Assembly (NCBI GenBank): GCA_002104535.1
Contig: NBOG01000011.1
Span: forward strand, 33,904-97,903
From: Cognaticolwellia sediminilitoris
GTDB taxonomy: Bacteria > Pseudomonadota > Gammaproteobacteria > Enterobacterales > Alteromonadaceae
Length of the DNA stretch: 64,000 nucleotides
Reading direction: 5' to 3'
Position numbers and translations under genes: made by a program. Shown here piece by piece: positions 17,612-27,526 of this stretch (its first letter is position 1; every line of letters starts with the position of its first letter). Below the pieces are notes generated by a model, which worked only from the letters and a program-made list of their open reading frames with translations, had not been told where the DNA came from and did not search any database.

Positions 17612-20029
17612 TTATCCTGCTTTTAAGTAGTCTGAATCGAAATCATCGACATCAATAGTGGCTTTACGAGCAACTTCCGTTGCTATCAATAATTGCGCTT
17701 CTTCCTCAGTAATAATATTGGCTTTTAGGCCTTTTTTAGCAACAAGATCTAAATGATAAAATGGTAATCGCTCGCCTAGTTCTCGACAGATTTTGTCGAA
17801 AATAGGCTCACAAGCAATAATATCTTCAAGCGTTTGTTCTAATTGGCCTAAAACATTTCCAGGTTCACGAGTTAAATATTGCCCATGACCAAGGCGTGAT
17901 CGCGTTTCATTATGATACTGCAATAAGTGTGCAACTTTATGATCAGTAACGTCAGAGGGCTTTTTCAACCAAGAGCCAAGCGGTAAAATAACCATTCTTA
18001 GTACTTTAGCTACAACTCTATTCGGGAAGTTGTTGATCAATTCGTCGATCGCTTGTTGAATATTATAAAGGCTATCTTCTAATGCCCATTGTACCAAGGG
18101 TAAATCAGCACTTTGACGACCGTCATCGTTATAACGCTTTAATGTAGCAGAGGCTAAATAAAGGTAACTTAAGATATCACCTAGACGCGCTGAAATACGT
18201 TCTTTACGTTTTAAGTCTCCACCTAACGTTAACATAGCAATATCAGAAAGCATGGCTAAATTTGAGCTAAAGCGGGTCATTAATTGGTAATAACGGCGAG
18301 TTTCATCGTTATATGGCGAACTCAATGCGTAACTGCCAGTGAATGAAAACCAAACACTACGGCAAATATTACTAATAGCGAAACCGATATGGCCAAACAA
18401 GGCATGGTCAAAATCATTAACGGCTTGGCCTTGATCCTGATTATTAGCGGCAGCTAGCTCTGCTAATACATAAGGATGACAGCGGATTGCACCTTGGCCA
18501 TAAATAATCATACTACGCGTTAATATATTTGCGCCTTCAACGGTAATGGCTACAGGGGCACCTTGGTAGGCACGAGCAAGGTAGTTGGCTGGTCCCATAC
18601 AAATACCTTTACCGCCATGAATATCCATCGCGTCGGCAACACATGAGCGCATTTTTTCAGTTAAGTGGTACTTGGCAATTGCAGAGATTACGCTCGGCTT
18701 TTCACCCATGTCGATAGCGCCGGTAGACATAGTCGTTACTGCGTCCATCAAGTAAGCATTACCGCCAATACGCGCAAGCGCTTCTTCTACACCTTCCATT
18801 TTACCAATAGAAATTTTAAATTGACGACGAATACGGCTATAAGCCCCTGTTGCCAATGCTAAAGATTTAATACCACCGGTACTGTTTGAAGGTAGAGTGA
18901 TCGCTCGGCCTACCGATAAACATTCAACTAACATACGCCAGCCTTGGCCAGCCATTTCAGGGCCACCGATAATAAAGCTTAAAGGTACAAAAACATCATC
19001 ACCTTGAGTGGGGCCATTTTGAAATGGGACATTTAATGGAAAATGGCGACGGCCAGTAATAACACCTTCAATATCGGTTGGTATTAATGCACAGGTAATA
19101 CCTAAATCTTCTTCTTCACCCAAGAGATGGTCAGGGTCTTGTAATTTAAATGCTAGGCCTAAAACTGTAGCAACAGGTGCTAGGGTGATATAACGTTTAT
19201 TCCACGTTAAACGCATACCTAGTACTTTTTCACCGTTAAACTCACCTTGGCAAACAATACCGTAGTCTGGAATAGCACCAGCGTCTGAACCAGCTTCTGG
19301 GCTAGTTAAAGCAAAGCATGGAATTTCGTCACCTTTAACTAAGCGCGGTAAGTAATAATCTTGTTGTTCTTTAGTACCGTAATGTTGTAAAAGCTCACCA
19401 GGACCGAGTGAGTTAGGCACACCTACAGTGGAAGATAACACTGTGCTAACACTAGAAAGCTTTTGCAAAACACGTGATTGTGCATAAGCACAAAACTCAA
19501 GTCCACCATATTGCTTTTTAATGATCATGGCGAAAAACTTATTATCTTTCAGGTATTGCCAAACTTCAGGTGTTAAATCCGCAAGTTCATGCGTTGTTTG
19601 CCAATCGTCAGTCATTCGACAGACTTCTTCTACAGGCCCATCTAAAAAGGCTTGTTCTTCAGCACTCAATCTAGGTTTTGGGTAATTATGAAGTTTTTTC
19701 CAATCAGGACTGCCGCGAAATAATTCGGCCTCAAACCATGTAGTACCGGCATCAATAGCTTCTTGTTCGGTATCTGACATTTCAGGCATAATGCCGCGAA
19801 ACATTGCCAGTAGTGGGCTTGAAATATATTGCTTACGAATATCAGCTACATTTAATGGGATGGCTAAAACGGCAAAAATTAGCCAGCTGAAAAAGCCGAT
19901 AACATCGAAATATGTCCCCAATATCATCAGAATAGTAAATGAAATGGTAAATGTTGAGAGTGAGGCGCGTGAATATGCCATAAACCCACATAATGCAATA
20001 GCGATGAGTATCCAAGTTAAATAGTCCAC
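17612..20029 (-). CDS. fadE: FadE-type acyl-CoA dehydrogenase
   Basis: This protein of about 805 residues matches the size of E. coli FadE (814). Two hydrophobic helices open it ([31 protein letters not shown]; then [13 protein letters not shown]), so it is membrane-bound. The ACAD core follows, with [39 protein letters not shown] and [12 protein letters not shown]. It catalyses acyl-CoA dehydrogenation in beta-oxidation. I prefer GTG 20029 because AAAAGGA lies 6 nt upstream. The longer TTG start at 20059 lacks a ribosome binding site. A FadR-like operator lies about 40 bp upstream. Confidence 0.93.
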   Translation of the reverse strand: MDYLTWILIAIALCGFMAYSRASLSTFTISFTILMILGTYFDVIGFFSWLIFAVLAIPLNVADIRKQYISSPLLAMFRGIMPEMSDTEQEAIDAGTTWFEAELFRGSPDWKKLHNYPKPRLSAEEQAFLDGPVEEVCRMTDDWQTTHELADLTPEVWQYLKDNKFFAMIIKKQYGGLEFCAYAQSRVLQKLSSVSTVLSSTVGVPNSLGPGELLQHYGTKEQQDYYLPRLVKGDEIPCFALTSPEAGSDAGAIPDYGIVCQGEFNGEKVLGMRLTWNKRYITLAPVATVLGLAFKLQDPDHLLGEEEDLGITCALIPTDIEGVITGRRHFPLNVPFQNGPTQGDDVFVPLSFIIGGPEMAGQGWRMLVECLSVGRAITLPSNSTGGIKSLALATGAYSRIRRQFKISIGKMEGVEEALARIGGNAYLMDAVTTMSTGAIDMGEKPSVISAIAKYHLTEKMRSCVADAMDIHGGKGICMGPANYLARAYQGAPVAITVEGANILTRSMIIYGQGAIRCHPYVLAELAAANNQDQGQAVNDFDHALFGHIGFAISNICRSVWFSFTGSYALSSPYNDETRRYYQLMTRFSSNLAMLSDIAMLTLGGDLKRKERISARLGDILSYLYLASATLKRYNDDGRQSADLPLVQWALEDSLYNIQQAIDELINNFPNRVVAKVLRMVILPLGSWLKKPSDVTDHKVAHLLQYHNETRSRLGHGQYLTREPGNVLGQLEQTLEDIIACEPIFDKICRELGERLPFYHLDLVAKKGLKANIITEEEAQLLIATEVARKATIDVDDFDSDYLKAG

Positions 20030-20363
20030 ATCTGTTCCTTTTATTGATATTTTGGTCAACCTTGATTGAGGTCAGACCAGATTAGTTGTTTAAGCTTAAT
20101 TCGTCTTGTCATTAATTTCAAATTATTTGTACTTAATTTACCGCTATCCTTTGTATATATTACCTTTGGTTAACATTATAACTGTGATTATTACTACTGG
20201 GTATAAAGTTGTATTAATTAACGACCATATCAGAGTAGTATGGATAAGTAACCTTGATTCGCGCTATAACATGGCGGCAGATAGAGGTTGCCGGATGTAT
20301 TATCGTTATAATCACCCCAAACTGTAAGTACTTATTTTTAATTAAATTTTATTGGTTTATTTT
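20030..20363. other. divergent intergenic region fadE / yafJ
   Basis: These 334 bp hold the fadE promoter and FadR-like site on the left and the yafJ promoter on the right. A 73-codon open frame on the plus strand (20106-20327) has no ribosome binding site and a composition typical of non-coding AT-rich DNA. I do not count it as a gene. Confidence 0.6.
20066..20082 (-). promoter_or_regulatory. FadR-like operator upstream of fadE
   Basis: On the minus strand the site reads ATCTGGTCTGACCTCAA, which closely matches the E. coli FadR operator (CTGGTCNGACC core intact). Its position just upstream of the fadE start fits repression by FadR. It is one of two such sites in the window. Confidence 0.6.
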
Positions 20364-21149
20364 ATGTGTGAATTACTGGCAATGAGTGCCAATGTACCAA
20401 CTGATATATGTTTTAGTTTTAGCGGTTTGATGCAACGAGGGGGCAATACCGGCCCACATAAAGATGGCTGGGGAATTACCTTCTATGAAGGAAAGGGGTG
20501 TAGAAGCTTTAAAGACCCATTACCAAGTGCTCACTCACCTATTGCACAACTTGTCACTGATTACCCGATAAAAAGTGAGACGGTTGTCTGTCATATCAGG
20601 CAAGCAAATTCGGGTAAGGTATCTTTAGAGAATACGCATCCATTTATTCGCCCTATGTGGGGGAAAAACTGGACATATGCTCACAATGGCCAGCTAGCAG
20701 ACTGCCATACTAAATTAAAGACCAAATACCATGTGCCTATTGGCGAAACTGATAGTGAACATGCTTTTTGTTGGATACTAGATCAGTTATTACAAAAGTT
20801 TGACGCCGAAGCGCCCGATACTGAAACATTTTTTCATTTTGTAATGGCGCTTTGTAAAGAAATTAACCAGTTGGGTGTCTTCAACTTACTGTTAACCGAT
20901 GGCGACTTTTTATTAGTCTATTGTAGTAATAACTTACATTGGATAACTCGACGTGCACCTTTTGGTAAAGCGAGTTTAATTGACGCAGAAATGGTGGTTA
21001 ACTTTGATCAAGAAACTACTGAGAACGATATAGTGACCGTTATTGCCACGCAACCATTAACTGACGATGAAACGTGGCAAAAAATGGCTGCAGGTGAAGG
21101 TTTGCTATTCTGTAAAGGGCAGTTGCTGTTGCAAAGTAATTCTGACTAG
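20364..21149 (+). CDS. yafJ: class II glutamine amidotransferase, YafJ-like
   Basis: This 261-residue Ntn-type amidotransferase starts MCELLAMSAN, so after Met removal Cys2 is the N-terminal nucleophile. That fixes the start at ATG 20364 rather than the upstream TTG. Further matches to YafJ are RGGNTGPHKDGWGITFYEGKG, CHIRQAN-GKVSLENTHPF, NWTYAHNGQL and GETDSEHAFCW. It should release ammonia from glutamine, but the acceptor reaction of YafJ is not known. A terminator hairpin follows. Confidence 0.93.
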   Translation: MCELLAMSANVPTDICFSFSGLMQRGGNTGPHKDGWGITFYEGKGCRSFKDPLPSAHSPIAQLVTDYPIKSETVVCHIRQANSGKVSLENTHPFIRPMWGKNWTYAHNGQLADCHTKLKTKYHVPIGETDSEHAFCWILDQLLQKFDAEAPDTETFFHFVMALCKEINQLGVFNLLLTDGDFLLVYCSNNLHWITRRAPFGKASLIDAEMVVNFDQETTENDIVTVIATQPLTDDETWQKMAAGEGLLFCKGQLLLQSNSD

Positions 21150-21162
21150 TAGGGCATATTAG

Positions 21163-21195
21163 AAAGTGGCTAAGGTTATTTAGCCACTTTAATTT
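21163..21195 (+). terminator. yafJ terminator
   Basis: Arms AAAGTGGCTAA and TTAGCCACTTT surround a short loop and are followed by AATTTT. It sits 13 bp after the yafJ stop and faces the convergent DUF3108 gene. Confidence 0.75.
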
Positions 21196-21237
21196 TAAAC
21201 TAAGATTTTTCTTTGAAACCGTGTCTAATTTGAGTTA

Positions 21238-21999
21238 CTAAGGATTAGCTTGAGCTTCAAGTGTTACAGGCGATTCGTTAGCAACAGACTTTAACTGTGC
21301 TTCAAATTGATCTACATCACCTTTAATTTGATGCAACTTAACAAGCAAAAAGTTTAATTCAGGCGCAAACCAAGCATAAGTTACACGTTTTTTCTCGATA
21401 ACTTCACGCTTCAGTCTTATGGTTTTTACTAAGCCATAAGGTAACATTAGATCTTCTTCTCCGTCATACTGATAAACGTAGTTTTTAATCGAGCCTGATG
21501 TTTTAATTACTGGATAGACAAAATGTTCTTGTGCTGGACTAGTCATCATATTCAGACGGTGCTGCAAATGGTAACTCAGCGAGTCTTGAATGTTATCTGG
21601 GAATTTAATGGTTTTTTTACGATCTTTTAATTCATTTACAGCGCTATTTTTATCTATGTCATAGCGCCATTTATAATGCTTATCTGAACCAGTACCTTCG
21701 CGAGTATATTCATAGTGAGTTGGGATAACTTTATTACCCTCAAGTTTTACTATCGAGGTTTCTTCGCGCGTGTCAGAAAAAATTAACCATTCAATATCAG
21801 TGTGGTAACTGTATTGCGCTAAGCCATTATCTAAATAACTTAATTGACGAGTTGCTTCCCCAACAGTTTTACCGCTATGTAAAATACTATATTGCGCGGT
21901 AAATGCGGGGATCATTACGTTACTTTCATTATTTGCTGCCGTGGCGACAAAGGTGAAATTAGTCAAAAATAAAGCAATATAAGGTAATGATTTCAACAT
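21238..21999 (-). CDS. DUF3108 periplasmic protein
   Basis: This 253-residue protein has a signal peptide (MLKSLPYIALFLTNFTFVATA). It has the DUF3108 pattern: FTAQYSILHSGKTVGEATRQLSYL at the start of the mature part and a beta-rich body ending in YAWFAPELNFLLVKLHQI. The family is periplasmic or envelope-located and lacks a firm function. ATG 21999 is chosen because it begins the signal peptide and has AGAGAA upstream; a longer in-frame start at 22038 would bury the signal peptide. It follows purN closely, a neighbourhood common in this order. Confidence 0.88.
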   Translation of the reverse strand: MLKSLPYIALFLTNFTFVATAANNESNVMIPAFTAQYSILHSGKTVGEATRQLSYLDNGLAQYSYHTDIEWLIFSDTREETSIVKLEGNKVIPTHYEYTREGTGSDKHYKWRYDIDKNSAVNELKDRKKTIKFPDNIQDSLSYHLQHRLNMMTSPAQEHFVYPVIKTSGSIKNYVYQYDGEEDLMLPYGLVKTIRLKREVIEKKRVTYAWFAPELNFLLVKLHQIKGDVDQFEAQLKSVANESPVTLEAQANP

Positions 22000-22021
22000 G
22001 GTAAATTCTCTAGGAAATAAG

Positions 22022-22666
22022 TTATTCTTCGCTAGCATACCCTGAAATTGGTAGGATTACACCATCAAATAAAGCAGATTCATTAAACATTGTAACTCGT
22101 TGTGTACAACACCAATTTACCACCATAGGATAAATTCTGTGTTCTTGTTGATGTACGCGTTGAGCAAGGTCTTCAGCACTATCTTCTGGGAAAATAGGAA
22201 CCTTTGCTTGTAGTATTACCGGTCCACCATCGAGTTCTTCTGTGACAAAGTGCACACTTACACCATGTTCAGTATCACCAGCGTCAATTGCGCGTTGATG
22301 GGTATGTAAACCTTGATATTTAGGCAGTAGAGAAGGGTGGATGTTAATCAAACGGCCCTGAAAGGTTTGCACAAATTTAGCGGTTAAAATTCGCATAAAA
22401 CCAGCCAAAACAATAAGGTCCGGTTTAAACTGGCTAATTTGATCGATCAGCGCACTATCGTAATCTTCTCTGCTGTCAAAGTCTTTATGTGAAAGCACAG
22501 ACGTGGCGATGCCCGCATCTTGTGCTCGGGTTAATCCGTAGGCATCAGCTTTATTAGATACTACAGCAACGATTTCGCCGCCGTAGTTATCTTGCTTACT
22601 GGCATCGATAATAGCCTGTAAGTTTGTGCCGCTGCCGGAAATAAGTACTACAATTCGGCTTCGCAT
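22022..22666 (-). CDS. purN: phosphoribosylglycinamide formyltransferase
   Basis: This 214-residue enzyme of purine synthesis transfers formyl from 10-formyl-THF to GAR. The N-terminal phosphate-binding loop VLISGSGTNLQAI is clear. The catalytic signature INIHPSLLPKYQGLHTHQRAIDAGDTEHG holds the His and Asp, and VSVHFVTEELDGGPVI is conserved. It lies 6 bp downstream of purM and is presumably co-transcribed with it. Confidence 0.96.
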   Translation of the reverse strand: MRSRIVVLISGSGTNLQAIIDASKQDNYGGEIVAVVSNKADAYGLTRAQDAGIATSVLSHKDFDSREDYDSALIDQISQFKPDLIVLAGFMRILTAKFVQTFQGRLINIHPSLLPKYQGLHTHQRAIDAGDTEHGVSVHFVTEELDGGPVILQAKVPIFPEDSAEDLAQRVHQQEHRIYPMVVNWCCTQRVTMFNESALFDGVILPISGYASEE

Positions 22667-22672
22667 TAATGA

Positions 22673-23719
22673 TTAACCTTTGTTGATAATAACTTGCTCT
22701 TGGCCAGCTTGCAGATCTGCAATTTCACCAATGTGCCAAGCATTTTCACCTTGAGCATTAAGAATATCGATGCTTTGAGTTAATTGCTCTGCCGGTACTA
22801 CAATGATCATACCTACGCCACAGTTAAATGTGCGATACATTTCGTGCTCGCTAATATTGCCATTCTCTTGTAACCAGTTAAAAATTGACGGCCATTGCCA
22901 GCTATTACCGTTAATAATTGCTTGTGCACTTTCAGGTAAAACACGTGGAATGTTTTCCCAGAAACCACCACCTGTAATATGTGATAACGCATGTACATCA
23001 ACATGTTTAAGTAATTCTAAAACAGATTTAACATAAATTTTGGTAGGCGCTAATAAGTGTTCAGCTAAAGGTTTGCCATCAAGTAGGTCATTAGTATCAG
23101 TGTTGTTAACTTCTAATACTTTACGAACTAAAGAGTAACCATTTGAATGTGCACCTGAAGAACCAAGAGCGATAAGCTGATCGCCTGCGCCAACTTTAGT
23201 TCCGTCAAGTAAACGTGATTTTTCCGCAACACCGACACAAAATCCTGCTATATCGTAATCGCCTTTGTGGTACATACCCGGCATTTCAGCAGTTTCACCG
23301 CCAACTAATGCACAACCCGCTTGTACACAACCTTCAGCAATACCTTCAACAACAGCTGAAGCTACGTCAACATCAAGTTTTGCGGTAGCATAATAATCTA
23401 GGAAGAATAATGGCTCAGCGCCTTGAACGATTAAGTCGTTCACACACATAGCAACTAAATCGATACCTACAGTGTCATGCTTTTCAAGGTCGATAGCTAA
23501 GCGTAATTTAGTACCAACGCCGTCAGTTCCGGCAACAAGAACAGGTTCTTTATAGCCCGTAGGAAGTTGACATACAGAGCCAAAACCACCTAGCCCCCCC
23601 ATAACTTCTGGACGAGTAGTACGTTTAACCGCACCTTTAATATTTTCAACTAGGGCATTACCTGCATCTATATCTACGCCAGCATCTTTATAGCTTAAAG
23701 ACTGTTTTTCTTCGCTCAC
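22673..23719 (-). CDS. purM: phosphoribosylformylglycinamidine cyclo-ligase
   Basis: AIR synthetase, about 348 residues (E. coli 345). The opening [49 protein letters not shown] and [12 protein letters not shown] are diagnostic. GTG 23719 is chosen because GAGG lies 6 nt upstream and the protein then aligns with E. coli PurM. The TTG at 23731 lies inside that ribosome binding site. The purM-purN order is conserved. No PurR box was recognised upstream. Confidence 0.96.
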   Translation of the reverse strand: MSEEKQSLSYKDAGVDIDAGNALVENIKGAVKRTTRPEVMGGLGGFGSVCQLPTGYKEPVLVAGTDGVGTKLRLAIDLEKHDTVGIDLVAMCVNDLIVQGAEPLFFLDYYATAKLDVDVASAVVEGIAEGCVQAGCALVGGETAEMPGMYHKGDYDIAGFCVGVAEKSRLLDGTKVGAGDQLIALGSSGAHSNGYSLVRKVLEVNNTDTNDLLDGKPLAEHLLAPTKIYVKSVLELLKHVDVHALSHITGGGFWENIPRVLPESAQAIINGNSWQWPSIFNWLQENGNISEHEMYRTFNCGVGMIIVVPAEQLTQSIDILNAQGENAWHIGEIADLQAGQEQVIINKG

Positions 23720-23860
23720 GGGGAACCTCAATTATGTTGTTGGTTTGCTTGTACGATAAAGGCGCATATTCTATCAGCGCAAGGGCGCGCTGAAAATCTT
23801 TAAAATAAATTATTTTTTATAAGTGATAAAAATCAGTAACATTATGATAAGATCTTTATT

Positions 23861-24979
23861 ATGAAACACAGGGTAATGCTTTATATGTTCAGAAATTGTC
23901 TGATATTTTTATTTTTTGTATTGTCGCTAAAAATCAACGCTATCGAGGTGCAAAACTTATATAGCGCAGAAGTCGCTGTGGCTTCACAATCAACAAGTGC
24001 TCGCAATCAAGCGTTGCAAGATGCTTTGCGGGCTATATTTATAAAGGTTGGCGGTACGGAAATTGATCATCCACTGCTCAATCAAGCAATTAAAAACTAC
24101 AATAAATACGTTACTAAATATCAATATATTCGTAAAAATGATGAGATTTTGTTGAACGTATCGTTTGATGAAAGCAAAATTAATCGTTTATTCAAAGACA
24201 GTGATTTAGCCATTTGGGGAAGATTAAGACCACAAGTGCTAGTTTGGCTGGTACAAGAAGATGGCTTTGAGCGTAAAATTATATCTTCGACCTCTGACTC
24301 ACCTTTACCTAATACCCTCGATAAATTCTCTCAAATACGTGGTTTACCGTTGGCTATGCCAATTATGGACTTGACCGACTTAAGTGCACTAACAATAACG
24401 GATGTTTGGGGGCGCTTTTCTCAGCCCGTTGCGCAAGCTTCAGCGCGTTATATGGCAGAGGCTGTCGTTGTTATTCGCGTGTCTAACTCAAGTCTTGTTA
24501 ATGTTAATGAAGAGGTTGCTGACTGCGCACTATGTCAAAATCATAGTTTAGTTGTCGACTGGAGTTTGATGACCGATGTGCAAAAAGAGCATGCACAAGT
24601 TTTTAGTGAGCGCTATTTGGGCGATAACGTAGATAAACTATTAACACAGGCGTTGTCTGATATTACTGATATTATTTATCAACAATATGCTTTATCAACA
24701 AGTCATAGTAATGAATTTCAAATTGATGTCGCTAATATTTCTACTTTAAGCGAATTAATGGCCTTGAGCGATTTCCTAAAAGATTTATCCGCGGTTCAAA
24801 CTGTGCAGTTAGTTAGCGCACAAGGCACAAATCGCCGCTTCAAATTATCCCTTATTGGCTCTCAACAAGCTTTCTTTGCTTCACTAAAATTAAGTGAGCA
24901 GTTAAATAGATACGTTGACCCTTTAGCTGAACCTGAAGGTATAGAACAAGTACCGGTATTTTACTGGGGTAAAAAGTGA
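23861..24979 (+). CDS. DUF2066 exported protein
   Basis: This 372-residue protein has an N-terminal signal peptide (hydrophobic CLIFLFFVLSLKINA). The DUF2066 body carries YSAEVAVASQSTSARNQALQDALRAIFIKVGG, a PRPQVLVWLV-like block (LRPQVLVWLVQEDG) and RGLPLAMPIMDLTD. Function is unknown. Across gammaproteobacteria this family sits between purM and hda, as here, and the stop overlaps the hda start by 4 bp. Confidence 0.9.
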   Translation: MKHRVMLYMFRNCLIFLFFVLSLKINAIEVQNLYSAEVAVASQSTSARNQALQDALRAIFIKVGGTEIDHPLLNQAIKNYNKYVTKYQYIRKNDEILLNVSFDESKINRLFKDSDLAIWGRLRPQVLVWLVQEDGFERKIISSTSDSPLPNTLDKFSQIRGLPLAMPIMDLTDLSALTITDVWGRFSQPVAQASARYMAEAVVVIRVSNSSLVNVNEEVADCALCQNHSLVVDWSLMTDVQKEHAQVFSERYLGDNVDKLLTQALSDITDIIYQQYALSTSHSNEFQIDVANISTLSELMALSDFLKDLSAVQTVQLVSAQGTNRRFKLSLIGSQQAFFASLKLSEQLNRYVDPLAEPEGIEQVPVFYWGKK

Positions 24980-25686
24980 AGAAGGTATCTCAACTAACGT
25001 TGTCGGTACAGTTACCTGACGATGAAACCTTTGCGAGCTTTCAAAGTGAAAGTAATCAAATGGTGGTTCAGCAGTTAAAACACTTCCTTGACCATGTTGC
25101 AGATGAGAATAAAGCCGTTCATAGCTTGTATCTATTTGGTCTTACTGGCGTTGGTAAAAGTCATTTATTGCACGCAAGTTGCGCCTATACTGATAATTTA
25201 GGTATGACATCATTATGTTTATCCTTTTCGGAACTTACCCAACTTTCGGTCGATGTACTCGATGGATTGGAAAATATAGATTTAGTCTGTCTTGATGACA
25301 TTCAACTGATTGCAGGGAATAAGCAGTGGCAACAAGGTGTGTTTGATTTGTATAACCGTATGGTTGAACAAAACAAATGTTTGATTATCACTGGCGATCA
25401 AAGTGTTGGACAGTTAAATATTAGCTTACCTGACTTAGTTTCTAGATTAAGTTGGGGATTAACCGAGCAGTTAAAACCGTTATCAGATAAAGAGAAATCA
25501 TTCGCTTTACAATACCGTGCGCAGCAGCGTGGTTTATTTATGAGTGATGAAGTTGCGAGCTTTTTAATTAATCGATTGTCACGTGACATGGCCAGTTTGT
25601 TGGCCGCTTTAGAGCAGCTTGATCAAGCCTCTATCAGAGAACAACGCCGTATTACCATTCCGTTTATTAAAGACGTTTTATTCTAA
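24976..25686 (+). CDS. hda: DnaA regulatory inactivator Hda
   Basis: This 236-residue DnaA-related AAA+ protein works with the beta clamp to hydrolyse DnaA-ATP. The N-terminal QLTLSVQLPDDETFASF holds a clamp-binding-like QLxL motif. Walker A is GLTGVGKSHLLHA, Walker B is LVCLDDIQLI, and the arginine-finger region is LPDLVSRLSWGL. It begins with GTG in a 4-bp overlap with the DUF2066 gene. Confidence 0.95.
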   Translation: MKKVSQLTLSVQLPDDETFASFQSESNQMVVQQLKHFLDHVADENKAVHSLYLFGLTGVGKSHLLHASCAYTDNLGMTSLCLSFSELTQLSVDVLDGLENIDLVCLDDIQLIAGNKQWQQGVFDLYNRMVEQNKCLIITGDQSVGQLNISLPDLVSRLSWGLTEQLKPLSDKEKSFALQYRAQQRGLFMSDEVASFLINRLSRDMASLLAALEQLDQASIREQRRITIPFIKDVLF

Positions 25687-25817
25687 ATAGCTCATATTTA
25701 TACAAGCCTTCATATGACTTAGCTAGTGACAATAGTCTGAAAGTAGCATGAGGGACTAGCTCTGAAGTTGGCAATTGAATGACCAACTCAGAACTAGGTT
25801 TATCTACTGGAATTTAC

Positions 25818-26768
25818 TTAGCCATTGTTTTGTTGCAGCTGAGTTTCTAAATATAAAGCTTCATTTTCTAAGTCAATATATTGATGCTCTAATTCGCTAA
25901 TATTAAGTTGACGCGTTTGTATCTCTGCCAAAGCTTTTTTTCGTTGTACAGGGCTGCTAGTTTCGCTAATGATAATGGCTTCTGCGCGATTTATCGCTGC
26001 CAGTTCCGTTTTTAATTGTTTATCAATGCTTACTAATTGACTTTTAAGTTGCTTAATTTTGTTGATCGTTTCTAATTCTAACTGACCAGCAATAAAACCT
26101 TGCTTATAGTCTTTGAAAGTATGTGGCGCGCAATTAAGTTCAGAGCGTTTACCTTCAACACCAATTTGAAATCCGCGGTCGAAACTACAAAAAAGCTTGA
26201 GTCCGTTGTTATAACCTTTAGAAAACTCAGGGTACTCTGTACTTGGACAGGTTGAGTTGTAATTTGAACCATTATTACCGGTCTCTAAACCGCGCTCATA
26301 ACTACAAAAGCGATTGATACCGTCGCTATATCCTTGAGAAAAATTTGGGAATTGATGACTCGGGCAGGTTGCATTGTAATTACTACCTTTTTCACCATCT
26401 GTTACACCGCGTTCATAACTGCAAAAGCGGTTAATGCCGTCGTTAAATCCTTGTGCAAACTTTGGATACTTACTTTTAGGGCATTGGGTATTATATTTTG
26501 AGCCACTTGTGCCTAATGCGTTGCCTGTTTCAAAACTACAATATTGGCTCAATCCTTCTTGGTGTCCTTTATTAAAAGCTTGATAATCGGCTTTTATTTT
26601 GTGGGCTGCACATTCCTTCTGGTATTTTGAAAATGCTAGGGCATCCTCACCACGTGCGCCATATTGAAATCCCATCGCCTGCCAATTTGCCAATTCACAT
26701 TCATCTTTATTCATTGATGAGCAACCAGCGAAGAGCATAGTTAAAAAAAGTATTATTATGATTCTCAT
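25818..26768 (-). CDS. DUF2799-type lipoprotein with four internal repeats
   Basis: This 316-residue protein starts with a lipoprotein signal ending in the lipobox LFAGC, so Cys16 would be lipidated. The N-terminal unit (WQAMGFQYGARGEDALAF) is DUF2799-like. It is followed by about four tandem units of about 43 residues (roughly 70-240), each with F-CS(Y/F)-RG, G-GS-YN-CP and F-GY-GI/L motifs. A long coiled coil with many Gln, Glu and Lys residues closes the protein (about 245-315). It is likely an envelope protein. The role is unknown; the regular cysteines (two per unit) could form disulfides in the periplasm. Confidence 0.85.
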   Translation of the reverse strand: MRIIIILFLTMLFAGCSSMNKDECELANWQAMGFQYGARGEDALAFSKYQKECAAHKIKADYQAFNKGHQEGLSQYCSFETGNALGTSGSKYNTQCPKSKYPKFAQGFNDGINRFCSYERGVTDGEKGSNYNATCPSHQFPNFSQGYSDGINRFCSYERGLETGNNGSNYNSTCPSTEYPEFSKGYNNGLKLFCSFDRGFQIGVEGKRSELNCAPHTFKDYKQGFIAGQLELETINKIKQLKSQLVSIDKQLKTELAAINRAEAIIISETSSPVQRKKALAEIQTRQLNISELEHQYIDLENEALYLETQLQQNNG

Positions 26769-27229
26769 AGCGGTTTTCTTTATTGAGTTATTTTTTGCAG
26801 GCTACCATAAATAAATAATAATTTTAACGAATTATATTCTATTTATATGACAAGTGATTAATAAGTGGGCATAAATTGAAGTTTTAGCATGATATTTATA
26901 CACGGCTTGTTGGCGTTTTCAAAGAGGGTAGCTACACCAAGTGAAAAATAAGGAATATTTATTTGTAGGTAAAATTCACCTGATATTTATGCTTATTGGA
27001 TAATTGGGATAAAGCATCTTAAAGCAGAGGTGGAGGGAGTAAACGCTTTTAAAAATCTTAATCGCTACTGTTAAAGAAGATCATGGTTTATAAAAAGCTG
27101 ATGATGAATTAATGGACGAACATAGTTAACAATGACAAAGCTCTTGTATGCGATGTCGATATGTTTTCCGTTTGTTTTAACCCAATTATTTTATACGTTG
27201 AATTATTGAGCTAAATAATAAAGCGAAGC
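26769..27229. other. 461-bp intergenic region
   Basis: I see no gene, RNA or strong hairpin here. It is AT-rich, and the left edge should hold the promoter of the DUF2799 lipoprotein gene, which is read leftwards. Short open frames lack ribosome binding sites. Confidence 0.5.
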
Positions 27230-27415
27230 TTAGTTTGAAGATTTCAGAAAACAACTAGAGTCTTTATCATGCGGTGGAATTAAATACTGTAAGCTATCTT
27301 TAATGCTATTTGCATTTTTCAGCTTCTGCTCTGAGTAATTCGACGCTGTTTTATTACTTTTACTATCTGCAGTTGAGCGACACATGTTTTGTGTGCTTTG
27401 TTTGGTTGTTTGCAT
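27230..27415 (-). CDS. possible small hydrophilic protein
   Basis: This 61-codon frame opens MQTTKQSTQNMC and is rich in Ser, Lys, Asn and Gln, with two cysteines. AAAGGTAG lies about 8 nt upstream of the ATG, a good ribosome binding site, and it is the only support besides length. No domain or homologue is recognised. It sits alone between the lipoprotein and gabT. A real small protein and a chance frame are both possible. Confidence 0.35.
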   Translation of the reverse strand: MQTTKQSTQNMCRSTADSKSNKTASNYSEQKLKNANSIKDSLQYLIPPHDKDSSCFLKSSN

Positions 27416-27484
27416 AATAATTCTACCTTTCTATAAGTTTTACAGTAGCGCTAATGAACATTGTCATCTGTTAAGTGTAGTTGA

Positions 27485-27514
27485 TTACAGGCGCAGTAAA
27501 AGCTGCACCTGTAA
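27485..27514 (-). terminator. hairpin downstream of gabT (weak terminator)
   Basis: Arms TTACAGGCGCAG and CTGCACCTGTAA pair with one mismatch around a 6-nt loop, 13 bp beyond the gabT stop. There is no strong T-run, so it may be a weak or Rho-assisted terminator or only an mRNA-end structure. Confidence 0.4.
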
Positions 27515-27526
27515 ATGATTGCTTTA

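Noticed and set aside
20106-20327. 73-codon plus-strand ORF between fadE and yafJ
   Set aside because: It has no ribosome binding site, sits in a divergent promoter region and has the residue mix of AT-rich non-coding DNA.
25755-25800. Hairpin AGTTGG...CCAACT after hda
   Set aside because: The stem is short and lacks a T-run, so I do not call it a terminator.
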